Shown: one piece after another, positions 34,485-46,291 of the stretch | Numbering within the stretch: the first letter of the stretch is position 1 | Layout: the number at the start of each line of letters is the position of its first letter | Assembly (NCBI GenBank): GCA_963920765.1 | Contig: OY987244.1 | Coordinates: forward strand, 1,490,501 to 1,554,500 | DNA from: Ulota crispa | Lineage: Eukaryota > Streptophyta > Bryopsida > Orthotrichales > Orthotrichaceae | Direction of reading: 5' to 3' | Length of the DNA: 64,000 nt | Notes under the pieces: model-generated | The model's input: the letters and a program-made list of their open reading frames with translations, nothing else | The model's database searches: none | What the model was told of the DNA's origin: nothing | Made by a program: the position numbers and the translations under genes

Positions 34485-36302
34485 GGCAGATGTCCTTTTT
34501 GTACTTGATGATGAAGAAGTTGGTCACCTCATTAGCAATGCTTAATTACATTGACACGTTGAGCGTGGTCAATTGAATCAACCAATACAGTTTACAATCA
34601 TGAGCAAGATTTTGTTGTTAAGGAAGTCTTTGTGAAACAACATTTTACAAAATGTATTAATTTTGTCATCAATGTTCTCCAACAATTTCAGCAACATTGT
34701 TGGATGCTTTTTAAGATTTCAAGTAGTTGCATTTTGTATTAAACATTTACAAAGGTTTAAATTTCACACATTATTTATTTATCAATAGAGATGCCTAATC
34801 TATATTAGGCATGTTTATTTCTAAAGGTGTTTCAAAAAGTGTGATCTACCAACTCTAGAATAATAATGGATGCTCACTTCATAATGTTCTATGCAAAGAC
34901 AGTGAAATTAGGGGGTAAATTTGGAAAGTTTATCAATCAAGAGTTTTCCTTTTCTAATTTTGCATACGCAATATTCAAATGCCATTTTAGAGTTTCATCC
35001 AACTTTAGAAAGAATTTGACAAAAAAACATAGGCTTTATTAAAATACAATCATGACAATGAGAAAAATTGTTTGATGATAGGAACTTTGATTTTGGGCAC
35101 CAAAAGCTTTATGTAGGAGTACATTTTCAATATCTAAATTTATCACTTTAGTTGAAATGCTCTTAATCACTTAAATCAACTTAACATTATAAATATAAAT
35201 GTACATAATGTGATCAAACTTGAAGCAATTAAACTTTTGATTATAGGCAATACAAAGCCCTTTTTGCTCTTTTTCAATCCTAGTTTGTTTTAGTTTGTAG
35301 TATTCTATATCATTGTAAGAAGCGTAACTAATGATAGGAACTTTGGTCATTGAATGTTGAACTATTTCAAAATTTTAAGTCCATTTCTATTAATATGAAA
35401 ACTTTCATACCTAGTGTGCCATTGTGCATAATTGCATCATTTCATGTATTTCCCTTTGTTGAGATGCAAAGAGCTATTATTCAAACATACACTCAATTGA
35501 TTTTGCAATAGGTGAAGGGTAATGACATGGACAAATCTGCCTTTGAACATGTTTAAAAATAATTTACATAAACATATTACATCCATATATGAAAGCTGTA
35601 ATTATATTTTGTAGGTTACTAGGGAATCCACAATTTTTTTAGTGCCACCTTTTTGAATAGGAATCTTTTATGACGCTTTCAATTTTTCAAAGAGTATCTA
35701 GTTCAATTTAAGATTACTCTCTACTTACATTTTTGTTTTAGCACCCCACTAGAAGTTAAATTATTTGTGATGTAAAACAATTTTGCAAGAGCAGCAAGGC
35801 TCTACAATCTATACCACCTTTCAAATAATTCCAATAAAGATCAACTTATCACAGTAATTACATATCAATATCAATTGCCACAACGTTACAAAAATCTATA
35901 ATTAGATAAATACAAGCATTTTGGGTGCCCGAATTGTAACATTGCAGGCATGGGGAAGTGATAAAGACATCCAAGTAATTTTGTTGGTTAAAACTTTGTT
36001 CATATAAAAGGTCACTTGAAAAAAAATTGTCATGGCAAAACACAAACTAACTTCAATTTCATGAACGGGTGATCAAAGTGAAGGTAGCAATTGCATTTTA
36101 CCCTCTTTTATAGCACATTCTATGAATCTTCTTAGAATTTCACATGTTGTGTGCACATCTATGCATTGATTGCATTCTCCTCTCTCTTGTTGTACATTTC
36201 ACAAGCATCTCCAAAATCTTTTATGTTATTTGTAGTAATTTAATATAGCAAAGCTTCTACTAATTCTTTTTTACCACTATGCTAGTATTAAATTTGAAAA
36301 TA
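34485..36302. other. AT-rich intergenic DNA
   Basis: No gene, repeat end or structured element was recognised. Confidence 0.3.
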
Positions 36303-36380
36303 AAATATTTGCAGAAGTGTTTTTAGCCACTCAGTGAACTAATTAAGCAAATTGCATGTGAGATCATGGGTGTGCACATT
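36303..36380. repeat. 65-bp dispersed motif, copy 1 of 6
   Basis: Contains AGTGTTTTTAGCCACT, then a spacer, then a GTGAGATCA-type end. Copies in the same orientation are at about 41930-41990, 46955-47020, 47096-47160, 54905-54970 and 62818-62890. Confidence 0.45.
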
Positions 36381-36454
36381 TAAAGGGCTAATTCACGTTA
36401 CAAGTAGAGGCTTTTTTGGAGCATGCAAGTCCAAATCTTGACCACTCATAAGTT

Positions 36455-36920
36455 TGATTTTTTGAAAATGGCCCCAAGGCCTTTACACTAGAGGGTAATG
36501 CCATGTTTTTAAACTACACGAGCTATAATTTAAAAAAGAAGAAGGTATAATATAGTTCCAACTTTAAAAAAATGGGTGCACCAAGAATGAAAAATCAGCT
36601 CATGGTCTAAAGGCCACTGTTAAGTTTCATTAGAATATAATTAATCATTTTTTTAATTGGTTTTGAGATAGCCAACATCTTTTGATGGAATAAATATTGC
36701 ATTAACTCTACTTGGTCTATTTTTTTTGTTCCTTCTCTTTTGAAAATTTCAAAAGTTTGCACTAATGAACCTCAATCTATGACCTTTAGGTCTTTAGACA
36801 CAAGAGAATTGGTTCCCATCATATAATTATACTAATGAGTGCTTTGGGGCAATGGGCCTCTATCATACCATTTGGACTTATAAATTTTGGTTGGAATGGT
36901 TCTAAACAATGTGCAAGGCA
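36455..36920. repeat. Old dispersed repeat, copy 2
   Basis: Collinear with 29610-30010: GGCCACTGTTAAGTTTCATT, GATGGAATAAATATTGC, GTTTGCACTAATGAAC, TAGACACAAGAGAATTGG and GCTTTGGGGC occur in the same order. Strongly diverged. Confidence 0.5.
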
Positions 36921-37375
36921 CAATTGTCACATTGGGCAATATTTGGTTGTCAAACAAGATTGCGGACATATGAACAAATAACATAGATGGGTACATCGTA
37001 TATCCATCACTTTTTAGGGTTTTTTAGGGTTTTTTACCTAAAAAAGAAAAATCCAATTACAAATTTTTATTTTCACTACGTGATATGGTTTTAAATCCAC
37101 AATATGAGCTTATGCTGGCAACAATGAGTGTTACTAGCATGTACAATGTAATATTCTTTTTGTTTTATCATTTCTCAAAATCAATAATAAGTTGACTACA
37201 TTGTACAAACGTGAGCTCAATTGAGCACTTTGGGCAGATCAACAAGCATACAGACGAGTGGTCCAATGTGACAACCATGGTGCAAAGAGAACTAACAATA
37301 AGTATATTATTTACCCATTCAAATGCAAAATATCGATTGAGCTTTGAAACTACACCAAAAGAAACTAGCTAAAAA
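36921..37375. other. Intergenic DNA with two TTTTTTAGGG units
   Basis: Near 37014-37037 TTTTTAGGG is followed by TTTTTTAGGG, a two-unit telomere-like string too short to be an interstitial telomere. Nothing else was recognised. Confidence 0.3.
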
Positions 37376-37490
37376 TATGTTCACACTTGGTCTCAAGAAG
37401 GGTAATAGCAAGGACAAATTAAATCCATTTGAACACACTTTTAAATCATACTACTAATACATACCCCTCTTAACACCAAGTGTGAACATA
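37376..37490. mobile_element. Small hairpin MITE, about 115 bp
   Basis: The left end TATGTTCACACTTGGT is identical to the right end read inward. The match continues with a few differences (CTCAAGAAGGGTA against GTTAAGAGGGGTA), so the arms are about 30 bp. Confidence 0.6.
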
Positions 37491-37849
37491 CCCTAAACTA
37501 AATTTAAAAAAGAAGTATAATTATGAAAAAAGTACATGCAGTATTCGTTGCATGCCTGTGAAAAACCGTTTGAAAATGGAAATTGCTAGATATTAGCACA
37601 CGAAGTATAAAAGTCTCTCGGCCAAATACTTTTACCAAAATTTTCACTCTCTGAACTGCTAGAGTAAAGCGTCCCTAACTGCACATGTCATCTCTGAACG
37701 ATTGTCAGTGAGGGTTCATGCAGGGGCCCAGATGGGAGGGTGGACAACTGGGGGCAGTGGGGGGTAAAGTTAGAGAACTTGACAACCCAGCCCATTCAAA
37801 GTTGTGCTGGAATCTGAGAGTCCCAGCAGAAATCCAGTCGCTGTCACAA

Positions 37850-37880
37850 AGAGAAAGAGAGAGAGAAAGAGAGAGAGAGC
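37850..37880 (+). repeat. GA microsatellite upstream of the second XTH gene
   Basis: An uninterrupted purine run of GA dinucleotides with occasional GAAA units. Such tracts are common in plant promoters and can bind GAGA-type factors. Confidence 0.8.
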
Positions 37881-38439
37881 CAGGACAGGTCTGACAAGGG
37901 GCAGCCCAGCAGCTGCCTCCACTCCACTCCACCAGTGCCGAGAGATCTGGCGATGGTGACCGTCCGAGACCCCCCCACACTCCCACAACTCCCACAGCGA
38001 GTTGCAGACGCCGCAGGCGCAAGCGGACGTACAACGCACTCCCAGTCATCGAGACCCAGCTGGCTGCCTGCTAATTCAATGCCTAATCCTCGTCACACGT
38101 GCTAATTTACGCCTAAATCACGCTCGATTAATGTCTGTAACTCCCCCTCTCAGTCTCTCCACATGCCTTACACCACGCCATACCCCAAAGTCCAGCTCGC
38201 GTCATTATAAGCTTGCATCCCCCCAGCCTCACTCCTCCTATGATGCACAGGATTAGTGCAGATTAGCTTAGCTCAGGCAGGCTTTTCTTTGGGTCCAGCT
38301 GCTGCTTCGGTAGCGTAATCATACATAGGCAGTGATTACAGTACTGCTGCAGCTCATGGGCTTCTTCTTGACCTGCAGCAGCTCGCAAGCGAGGTTGTGA
38401 ATCAGTGCTTCAGCTGGCACGTTACTTACCTCACTGCAG

Positions 38440-38446
38440 TATAAAA
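38440..38446 (+). promoter_or_regulatory. Probable TATA box of the second XTH gene
   Basis: TATAAAA stands in a balanced-composition context with no other good match nearby, upstream of the start codon at 39041. The predicted transcription start is about 30 bp downstream. Confidence 0.5.
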
Positions 38447-39040
38447 CTTGCATCTGTTATAGTGTGTGACGTAGCCTTTCTCTCACTTCATAACTGGTTT
38501 GGTTCCGCGCCGTGCAAGCTTCTAGGTTTGCGCTCTTGCCATTGCAGCATCTCCTTGTGTCTTGAACGTGGTTTGTGAAACCTCGCATGCATGCTACTGC
38601 ATTGCATGCACTGGTGTGAGTGGTCGTGTTCTTTGATTTTGAGTTGAAGTGACTCTTGCAAACGGAATAGCTTGCATTGAATGCTGTATCATAGTCGTGG
38701 TCTTAGCCTTGATGTCTGTAAGGAGCATTGACTGTGACGAGGTAGGGGAACTCGATTGCGAAAGCAGAGTCTGGACTAAACCCTATCAATGCAGGGGTTT
38801 TAGGGAACGGCTACATTTTGCGTCTTGTAGCTGCTGGCATGTGTAGCTGAGGAAGTCAGAACGGGTCATATCGGTGTCGTTTCGCCATTTACACTTGAGA
38901 GCTAGTGATCAATGTGTTTCTGACTGGTTATTGCGTTTGCAGCAGACGTCGATTCTACCACGCGCTTATTGCCTCCACTGTGAAGAGTCCCATAAGTCAC
39001 CTTTTTGTTTCCTGGTGGTCGAGACTCTCTTGTTGCAGCC

Positions 39041-40701
39041 ATGGTGGTCGTTGGTAATGTCGAGGGTGTGAGATGGCGGGTGCTTCTGGTGACGATGTGT
39101 GTGGTGTTGGTGGCTCTGAATGGGAGACCTGTGCTGAGCCAAGGCGTTGGGTCCCAAACTGGGCCAGTTGGTTTTACCGATACTTACGAGAGTCAATCCG
39201 ATGCGCAGCATTTTCTTGTGCTGAACAATGGCCAGCAAGCGCAGTTAGTTCTCGATGAATACTCTGGTACGTCCTTGAAACATTCTCATGCGCTGATATC
39301 CAAAAGGCCGCACTCATCCTCGCAAGCACCACAGAAAGAGTTGTTCTTTATAGATGCAGTATAGGCTCTTTCAGAAGGATTTCGTTGGCATGCATATCAG
39401 TGCCGATATTTTAGGGTGTTTTAGAAGCTACAGTGTCAAGCTGCATCAGCCGTATGGTATGGTTTTCCCTCCATTTCAGCTTTTCTTCGTCGCTCTCTAT
39501 AATTTTTTGCAACGGTCTTCTTATATGCTGACGCATTGATCAAATGGTTTGTGTGCAGCGGCTGGGTTTGGCTCCAAGTATAAGTACCTATTCGGCAAGA
39601 TTGGAATGCACATGAAACTAGTGCCTGGAAACTCTGCTGGCGTTGTGACAGCATATTATGTAAATCCCAAACCTCACTTGTTTAAGTCTTTCATAGGTTT
39701 TTTCTGCGCCTTTTTTTAAAGCCTCATTTAAGTCTGTTCCAATTTCACCAAAGATTTAACGTTTTTCGTAGCAGATCTTGTTAACGGTCAAATTCAGCTG
39801 ACGGATATCGCTGTCCTCAATCGGTTGCAGATGTCATCACAGACACCAGGCTTACACGATGAAATGGATTTCGAGTTCCTTGGAAACGTGTCCGGGCAAC
39901 CCTACATCCTTCAGACCAACGTCTATGCAAGTGGCCAAGGAAAACGGGAGCAACGCATATACCTGTGGTTTGACCCAACTGCAGATTTTCATTCTTACTC
40001 TGTCTTGTGGAACAAACAACAGATCATGTAAGCTCTCACTCCCGTTTCTTGCTTTGAAATAAAATCTCCTTAATTTGTACACCAACAGGCCCTCCATTTT
40101 TCTTCAGTAGTCTTGCGCAGGAATCTTCCCCTGTTCCATTTTATTCAGTTGTTTGATGCATGTACATGCAATGTTCTGCATGGTACATGTACAATTTTGT
40201 AATATGATCAAGTGAAATGGTGCTTTATCCTGGTTCTTTGGGGTTTTTATCTAAGTTTCTTGTACTTTAGTTAAAAATATCGGTGTGGATTTCTGGTGCA
40301 GATTTTACGTGGACAACACACCCATCCGTGTGTACAAGAACAACAAGGACATCGGAGTGCCGTACCCAGACTCGCAGCCAGTGGGGATCTACAGCACAAT
40401 CTGGAACGGAGAGAACTGGGCGACTAACGACGGATGGACGAAGCTGAATTGGACGTACAGTCCGTTCGTGGCCTCGTACGAATCGTTCGCCGTGGACGCT
40501 TGTCTGGTCCAGAACGACGACACAGCCAGCTGCATTGCCCCGACCAACAGCTGGTGGGAGCAGTCGGAGTACCAAACGCTGGGTGAGCATGAGGTGAATG
40601 AACTGGAATGGGTCCGGAAGAACTACCTCCTCTACGACTACTGCGCTGACCGCAAACGCAGCCCCACGGCTCCGCCCGAATGCGCCCGGAATCCGTTGTA
40701 A
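39041..40701 (+). CDS. Xyloglucan endotransglucosylase/hydrolase (XTH, GH16), 4 exons
   Basis: Exons are 39041-39266, 39559-39659, 39831-40027 and 40302-40701, with introns in phases 1, 0 and 2, giving 307 residues. The ATG is chosen because it opens a good signal peptide ([15 protein letters not shown], residues about 12-26). The catalytic strand is [11 protein letters not shown] with the N-glycosylation site N-V-S right after it. Then come [48 protein letters not shown], and the C-terminal XET domain [12 protein letters not shown] and PTAPPEC with conserved cysteines. All catalytic and cleft residues are typical. The enzyme should be secreted and cut and religate xyloglucan in the wall. The N-terminal segment before the GH16 core is somewhat longer than in the other two. 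Confidence 0.95.
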
Positions 40702-43700
40702 ACGATGCCATCAACTCGACCTCCGTCCCGTTATTCAAATTTTCCTTGTCCCTCCATGTGGGATGAGAGTGATTAGACAGACAGACAACCAGATATTCCT
40801 TTGAGACCTAGTATGCTCCGGATCATGTACAGGTACACTGAATTTCAGTAGTCAGGTCACGACCATGGCTTAGTTGCATCTGCAGGCAGTGTCTGTGTAA
40901 GATTAGCTAGGTCATGAATCTGTGTACGCATGCATGCCAGTTCCTTGAGAGCTGTGTTGCAAGTTTTGAAATGCATTGATTTCTAATTGTTATATCATTT
41001 GTCTTGATTTTGGATTATCGCTTCGTGTTCATTCGAGATACGATATTGCTGTAACTCTGTTTTCTTTTAGAGTAACTCGTGTTCAACTGGCTAAAGTTTC
41101 CAGGGTTGCTACCAATTTTTTTATGCAGCTGAAAAACTTGTGAATTTTACAGTGTTGAAGTTGAGAATTTTAGCTTTTTAGCAGCCCTGTGGATCGAATA
41201 CCAGTCTAGATCAAACTGTTTTTGGAAATTAGGAGAGAAGCCATGCTGCTTAATTGGCGAAAAAAGAATATACGTTTATGCATAAGAAGTAAGCTCAATT
41301 CATAAATCAGATTCTAAGTTAGTATGTGCTCTATTTATTTATTATGTATGCATAAGAAACAACTCAAGTTTTAAGTTATAGGTCCTTCATTCATGATATA
41401 GATGAATAATTTGATTATCAAATTCATAGAAACTGCGTCCTTACGTGTTTCAAGTCCAACCCATCCTTTGGCCAGTTTTGTTTTTAGGGCTATTCTGTTT
41501 CATATTCTAGTTAATTATATATTATAGAGTAGACAATCCCATCATAATCAAGTATCTATTGTTGGGGTCTTCATGGTATGAGTTATTTCTAGTATCCTTT
41601 TATCCGGTTCTTTTTTCTTGTACTTAGGGCTTGAATAGAGCGATAACAGAAGCCGTAGAAGCTTCTACTGTAACATTGCCATAGCCAGATGCTAAGGAAT
41701 GCTTTTAGGCTCCTCCACAATATAAAAAAAACCACATACAAACATAATTAGCAAGAAAATACCAATAATATATCAAATATAATAAATATTTTTTGTTTTT
41801 GGGTGATGATGAGGTAAATATATTTGATCCTTTATGATCATTAATTTCTGTCGTGTTTTACATGGATTTAGATCACCTACGGTAATTTTTTATCTATGAT
41901 GATTTATACTTATATAATCAGATTGAAATCGTGTTTTTAGCAACTTGTGCTAAAAGTGAAAATCATGTTTGGGATCACTGCTCGTGTTTGATGCTCTGCA
42001 GGTGTTGTGATGTATATTTTTGAATTCTTGGACTAGGTTTCATGGCAGAGTTTTTGAGATAGTCTTGCGCAGTTAAGCCTTGCCACAGAACTGTGATAAG
42101 GGCCAATTCAGTCTAAAAAGATCGCTGATATTTGAGTCTAGGTTTACAGAAACTGAGCACACTGAAACCCACTCTGGGGGGGACTGGGGACTACTGCCAG
42201 AGGACCTGCTTTGCTGACGTCGACCTGGCATTTTGCAGGCAGTGGTTCTCAATTGAAAGTGAATCTAGTAACATTTCTACCCTTTCTTTTTACGGCTACC
42301 ACGAATGTGAACATCACGGTGGTAAAATTAGCAAAATTTCTACCTACACAAAATGTGATTTTGGAAATTTAGCACAATCAGTAACGTAATCTAGGCACAT
42401 GAGCGAACTTTGTCAATCACATTTAGGATGATAGCATTTCCCAATTTCAGCTGGCATTCACGAGCATACACTCGAATTACTATACTGTACTTACACTGCA
42501 AACTACTATTATTAGGTATCTTTGAAAAAATCAGGTCGGTTTTTTACCAGGTAATCTCAAATTCCAACCGGTTATTTTACCATTTCAGCAGGCCGGCTTT
42601 GTGTTGATAGCCTGTTCTCTCCGATCGTTTCGGTTCACTCAAGGTGGCCAAAACTCAACCTACTCATGTAATTAATAATTGAATGGACTATGTAGGATCT
42701 TAGTGATGAGGAAATATCTCAAAGTTTTGCATATTGTTCCACTTAGTCACGTTTAATTTGTCATATACCAAAGAGAAATAAAGATGCATCATAGATTAGC
42801 AAAAAAACTCATTTATCTTACAACCTAGACCAGGTTTTTAATTTGAAACTTTGGACTTTGGAGTGTTTAGAATTAGTTGAACACAACATGAATATGTACG
42901 TAGAAAGAAAATCCTTTTGGGCTGTGTTTTTCCTCCTTTAGATTTGTGTTGTACAATAATAATAGCTTGATCAACATTTATGCATTTTGTGTCATAGTCT
43001 CACATAAGGTTTCCATTGCCAACGCTAATTGTTGGTATCCAAATTTCGTGAAGGTTCTATGTTCTTCTAAAAGAACAAACCATTCCATAAAAGAACATTT
43101 CTGGAATTTCATCACTGACAAAAATAAAGTCCACGATTGACAAGAACCAAGTTTGCCATAATCATAGTCAATATAGTGAAGCAGAAGAAAACACAGTTTC
43201 TGTTCTAAAGAGACTGCACTGTCCTGAAAACAAATTTGAGGACTCCATTTTTTAATGGGTTGATACTTGATAGGAAAATCCAATTTGTTTTGTTTTCAGC
43301 ACATCCGGACCTGGTGGTTTCCTTTAATCTCAAACGTGGTTTTCAAAATTGGCTGAAATATCAAACTCAGAAGTCAGAACCGAGGTTTCACATCCTTTGT
43401 AGCCATAAAAAAACCCAACAAAACTCTTATTCTATTTTGTATCAATTTGGCTATATTTGTGAACACTGCTGGTGTCCAGTGACCCCAAATATGGTTTTCA
43501 TGGTTTCCTCAGAAGCAAGGGATTTTTTTTTGCTAACAGGTGCTTAACATCAAGTGTAAAACTTCTGGTGCTTTTTTTGTAGTCATTGTGGTAGAAGTTT
43601 TGCTAACTTTTTAGCCACATTGTGATTTGTGAGTACTTGCGAATAGTAGGTGATGTCCATGAATCCACTGGCATGTTTAAAAGCTGTTTCAATTTTGAAC

Positions 43701-44018
43701 AGCCACATTAGAGACATACGGCACTGGCAGTGCCCATCCTCGGATTAAATGCTCTTTACATCCGTTGCAATTGCATTCACAGAAACAGCTGCAGTGCAGT
43801 GCAGTGCAGAGCGAAGGCCTCAGAGTCTCATCAGGCCTGCCACGTTGCAGGAGTAGAGTACATTACAGTACTTCACTTCCCTGCAAGAGTACCTTGCATG
43901 GTACGCTGGACTTCCAATTCCTCGCGGGCTCTGCAATTATTTGGGCCTAAACTCCAATAATGTTCTTGAATGTGGCTTTGTTTACTATAACTTCTCCCAA
44001 GTTTAGTTCTATGCTAAC
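40702..44018. other. 3' flank of the second XTH gene and intergenic DNA
   Basis: The first few hundred bases are the probable 3' UTR. The rest is AT-rich without recognised genes. GCAGTGCAGTGCAGTGCAG near 43792-43810 is a short direct repeat. Open frames at 42132-42389, 42978-43283 and 43236-43547 show no motif. Confidence 0.35.
41930..41990. repeat. 65-bp dispersed motif, copy 2 of 6
   Basis: Text GTGTTTTTAGCAACTTGTGC and GGGATCACT in the same order and spacing as the other copies. Confidence 0.4.
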
Positions 44019-44249
44019 TTAACCCCTGAAGGGCCCTTGGGCTCTAGAGATACGGTACCAAATACGGTCGCAGCCAATATTCAGAAGTTTGAATCACTTG
44101 GAAATTAAGTGTTACAACCATACATATTGCAAGGTTGTATGATGGTGGGTGCATAATTTTTTTGGAAAGCCCTTATAGTAGCTCAAATATGTCCGTACAT
44201 ATGGATGTATATATAGCTGCAAAGGGCGTTTGGGCCCTTCAAGGGTTAA
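44019..44249. mobile_element. TTAA-flanked piggyBac-like MITE, single short type
   Basis: TTAA stands at 44019-44022 and 44246-44249. The ends are CCCCTGAAGGGCCCTTGG and inward CCCTTGAAGGGCCCAAACG. It is 231 bp with an unrelated interior. Its right part is duplicated immediately downstream. Confidence 0.8.
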
Positions 44250-44330
44250 CCCTTGAGTGATGTCCGTACATATGGATGTATATATAGTTGCAAAGGGCGT
44301 TCGGGCCCTTCAAGGGTTAACCCTTGAGTG
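44189..44330. repeat. 71-bp tandem duplication across a MITE junction
   Basis: Bases 44189-44259 are repeated as 44260-44330 with about two differences (GCTGC/GTTGC and GTTTGGG/GTTCGGG). The unit runs from inside one MITE, across its right TTAA, into the first bases of the next element (CCCTTGAGTG). Confidence 0.9.
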
Positions 44331-45078
44331 CCCAGGCCATTTTCACCAAATTTAGGGTTTTGGGAGACCTACAACTTTGATGCATTGTATCTCAGTCAAT
44401 TGGATGATCCACAAAAATTTAACCATTGAAAATAATGGAACACCTATTTAGAAAGCAGCTTGCAAATTTTTGGAACAATCGATTGTGGGTGATGGGAGAT
44501 TATAACATTTGATCAAACAACATATGATGGCAAAATCTCAAATTTTGGCACGTATTTTCTATTCAAATTTTTTTACAAAATTCTATAAACCCCTAATTCC
44601 TCTCAATTTTGGTGAGTAGCAATGTTAGATGTGAATGCACCCACTTACAAATTATTGAAGATTGTACTTCTTTTTATGTTAAGTTTTAGGGCTTCAAATT
44701 TATATTGCACAAAAAACAAAGACTGGCATAGCCGGTGAGGGTTGCCATATCAAGGGTCTAAAAAATGCTTGAACCCTTGGCAACAAATTTTCTGCTACCA
44801 CAAAGCACATGCAAGGAAGCTTACAAGGGATATTGACTAGTTGTAGCTTGCAAGATATTGCTTGCCACTATGTTATGTATGGTGATTCACCCAATCAAGG
44901 CTCTTGAGGCACTTGCACAACATTTGGCTTGCCTTGCCATTAATCCATTTGCATGGACTACTTGAATATCTTCATAATTGTAGTTAAAAACCGGATCAAA
45001 TAATTAGATCTAATGCCTCAAACAAGCTTTTGGAAGCATGTGGGGACACTTTTGGTCCTCCAGGGCATTCAGGATTAA
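44317..45078. mobile_element. TTAA-flanked piggyBac-like MITE, subfamily F
   Basis: TTAA stands at 44317-44320 and 45075-45078. The ends are CCCTTGAGTGCCCAGGCC and inward TCCTGAATGCCCTGGAGG. The interior is related in inverse orientation to 58427-59209 (GATGGGAGATTATAACATTT and its complement). It is 762 bp. Confidence 0.75.
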
Positions 45079-46291
45079 GGTGAGTGCACCCATACCCAAT
45101 CATTTAAGCAATTATGCTACAAAGTACAAAGAGCTTGAGGCAATGCATATTTTTCTTGTGTAGGAAGATAAGAAATATTGGAATTGCAAATTTTTCAAAA
45201 TTTTATTTGCAAAAATGAGTTTACTATGAATTTGGGAGTCAAAAAGTGCTTTTGACCCATTGCCAACCTCTAAACTCATGCAATTCTGATAATAGACAAA
45301 CTATTTTCTGCTCATTACTCCTTACTTTCCCCTTCACCACTTTGGAACATATGACATGACTTAAATGGTCCCAAGGGAGATGCAAGCTAAGGGTGACCAT
45401 TTGTGGCAAAAAAAGTCCTTTTTTGAGTACAAAATGGAGTGTTGTTGTGTTCCCAACAAGAATTCTCCCTCTTCTCAATGAGAGTTCCAAATTCCAAAAG
45501 TTGGCCATCCTAATTTATGCCATTCTAAGACACTTGAGAAAAGAAAAAAACTAAAAAAAATGATTTAACTTAGAGAAATCAATGTCCAAAAATTTTAGTC
45601 ATTCATGAGCACATTGTATTCCCAATGAGAATTCTCCCTCTTCTCAATGAGAGTTTCAAATTCCAAAGGTTGACCACCCTATTTTATGCCATTCTAAGAC
45701 ACTCAAGAAAAGAAAAACACTAAAAAAAATGATTTAACTTGGAGAAATCAATCCCCCAAAAAGGCCAAAAATTGCAGTAATTCAGGAGCACATAAAAGTC
45801 CTTTTCTCCAAAATATAAATTACATTCATAAAAAAATTATTTCAAAATGTAATCATCCCAATCTTCCAATAATGATGCCAAAAGATTGTGCCCATCTTAT
45901 GAGTCTACATATCAATTCAAGAGTCCTTTTTAGCAAGAAAAAAGCACTGTGACAATTTTAGGAGCTATGTTCAAAAGTCCTTTTCTCTTATCACATTAGA
46001 GATATATATTTTATTTTGGTGAATTGGATCATCAACAAGTTGACTTTCTAAATATGAGTCCTCTCTCTCTTAAAGACTTCATTTTTCAATGAAACTATAT
46101 CCATTTGCTAAAAAAACCCTTCATTTTTACCCTTGTGACTTACATAGTAGTCACCCTTAGCTTGCATCCTCCCCCCAACCTTCAAAAGAAAAGAAAAATG
46201 CATTCCAAGCTATGCTCGAGACTAATATTGGAAACAACACACCCTATTGGTTGGGTTTGAAGCAATGTTGGCAATGGGTGCACTCACCTTA
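45076..46291. mobile_element. TA-flanked MITE with AGGTGAGTGCACCCAT ends, 1.2 kb
   Basis: The left end TAAGGTGAGTGCACCCAT is repeated exactly, inverted, at 46274-46291. The insertion site is the TTAA closing the previous element, whose last TA serves as its left flank. The interior holds a 169-bp tandem duplication and no convincing gene. Confidence 0.8.
45450..45792. repeat. Tandem duplication of about 169 bp inside the MITE
   Basis: The block starting TTCCCAACAAGAATTCTCCC recurs from about 45619 as TTCCCAATGAGAATTCTCCC. Both continue with TTCTCAATGAGAGTT, TATGCCATTCTAAGACAC and AAAAAAAATGATTTAACTT. Confidence 0.8.

Larger units (their letters stand above)
37491..39040 (+). promoter_or_regulatory. 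Upstream region and 5' UTR of the second XTH gene
   Basis: From about 37690 on the composition becomes far more balanced than in the AT-rich DNA before it, typical of the upstream regions of all three XTH genes here. It contains a GA microsatellite, a TATA box and an RY-type CATGCATG at 38586-38593. The distance from TATA to ATG is about 600 bp, so the leader is long and may contain an intron ending at TTTGCAG near 38936-38942. Open frames here (37705-38049 and others) look like chance. Confidence 0.45.

Noticed and set aside
37014-37040. Telomere-like TTTTTTAGGG units
   Set aside because: Only two irregular units; far too few for an interstitial telomere.
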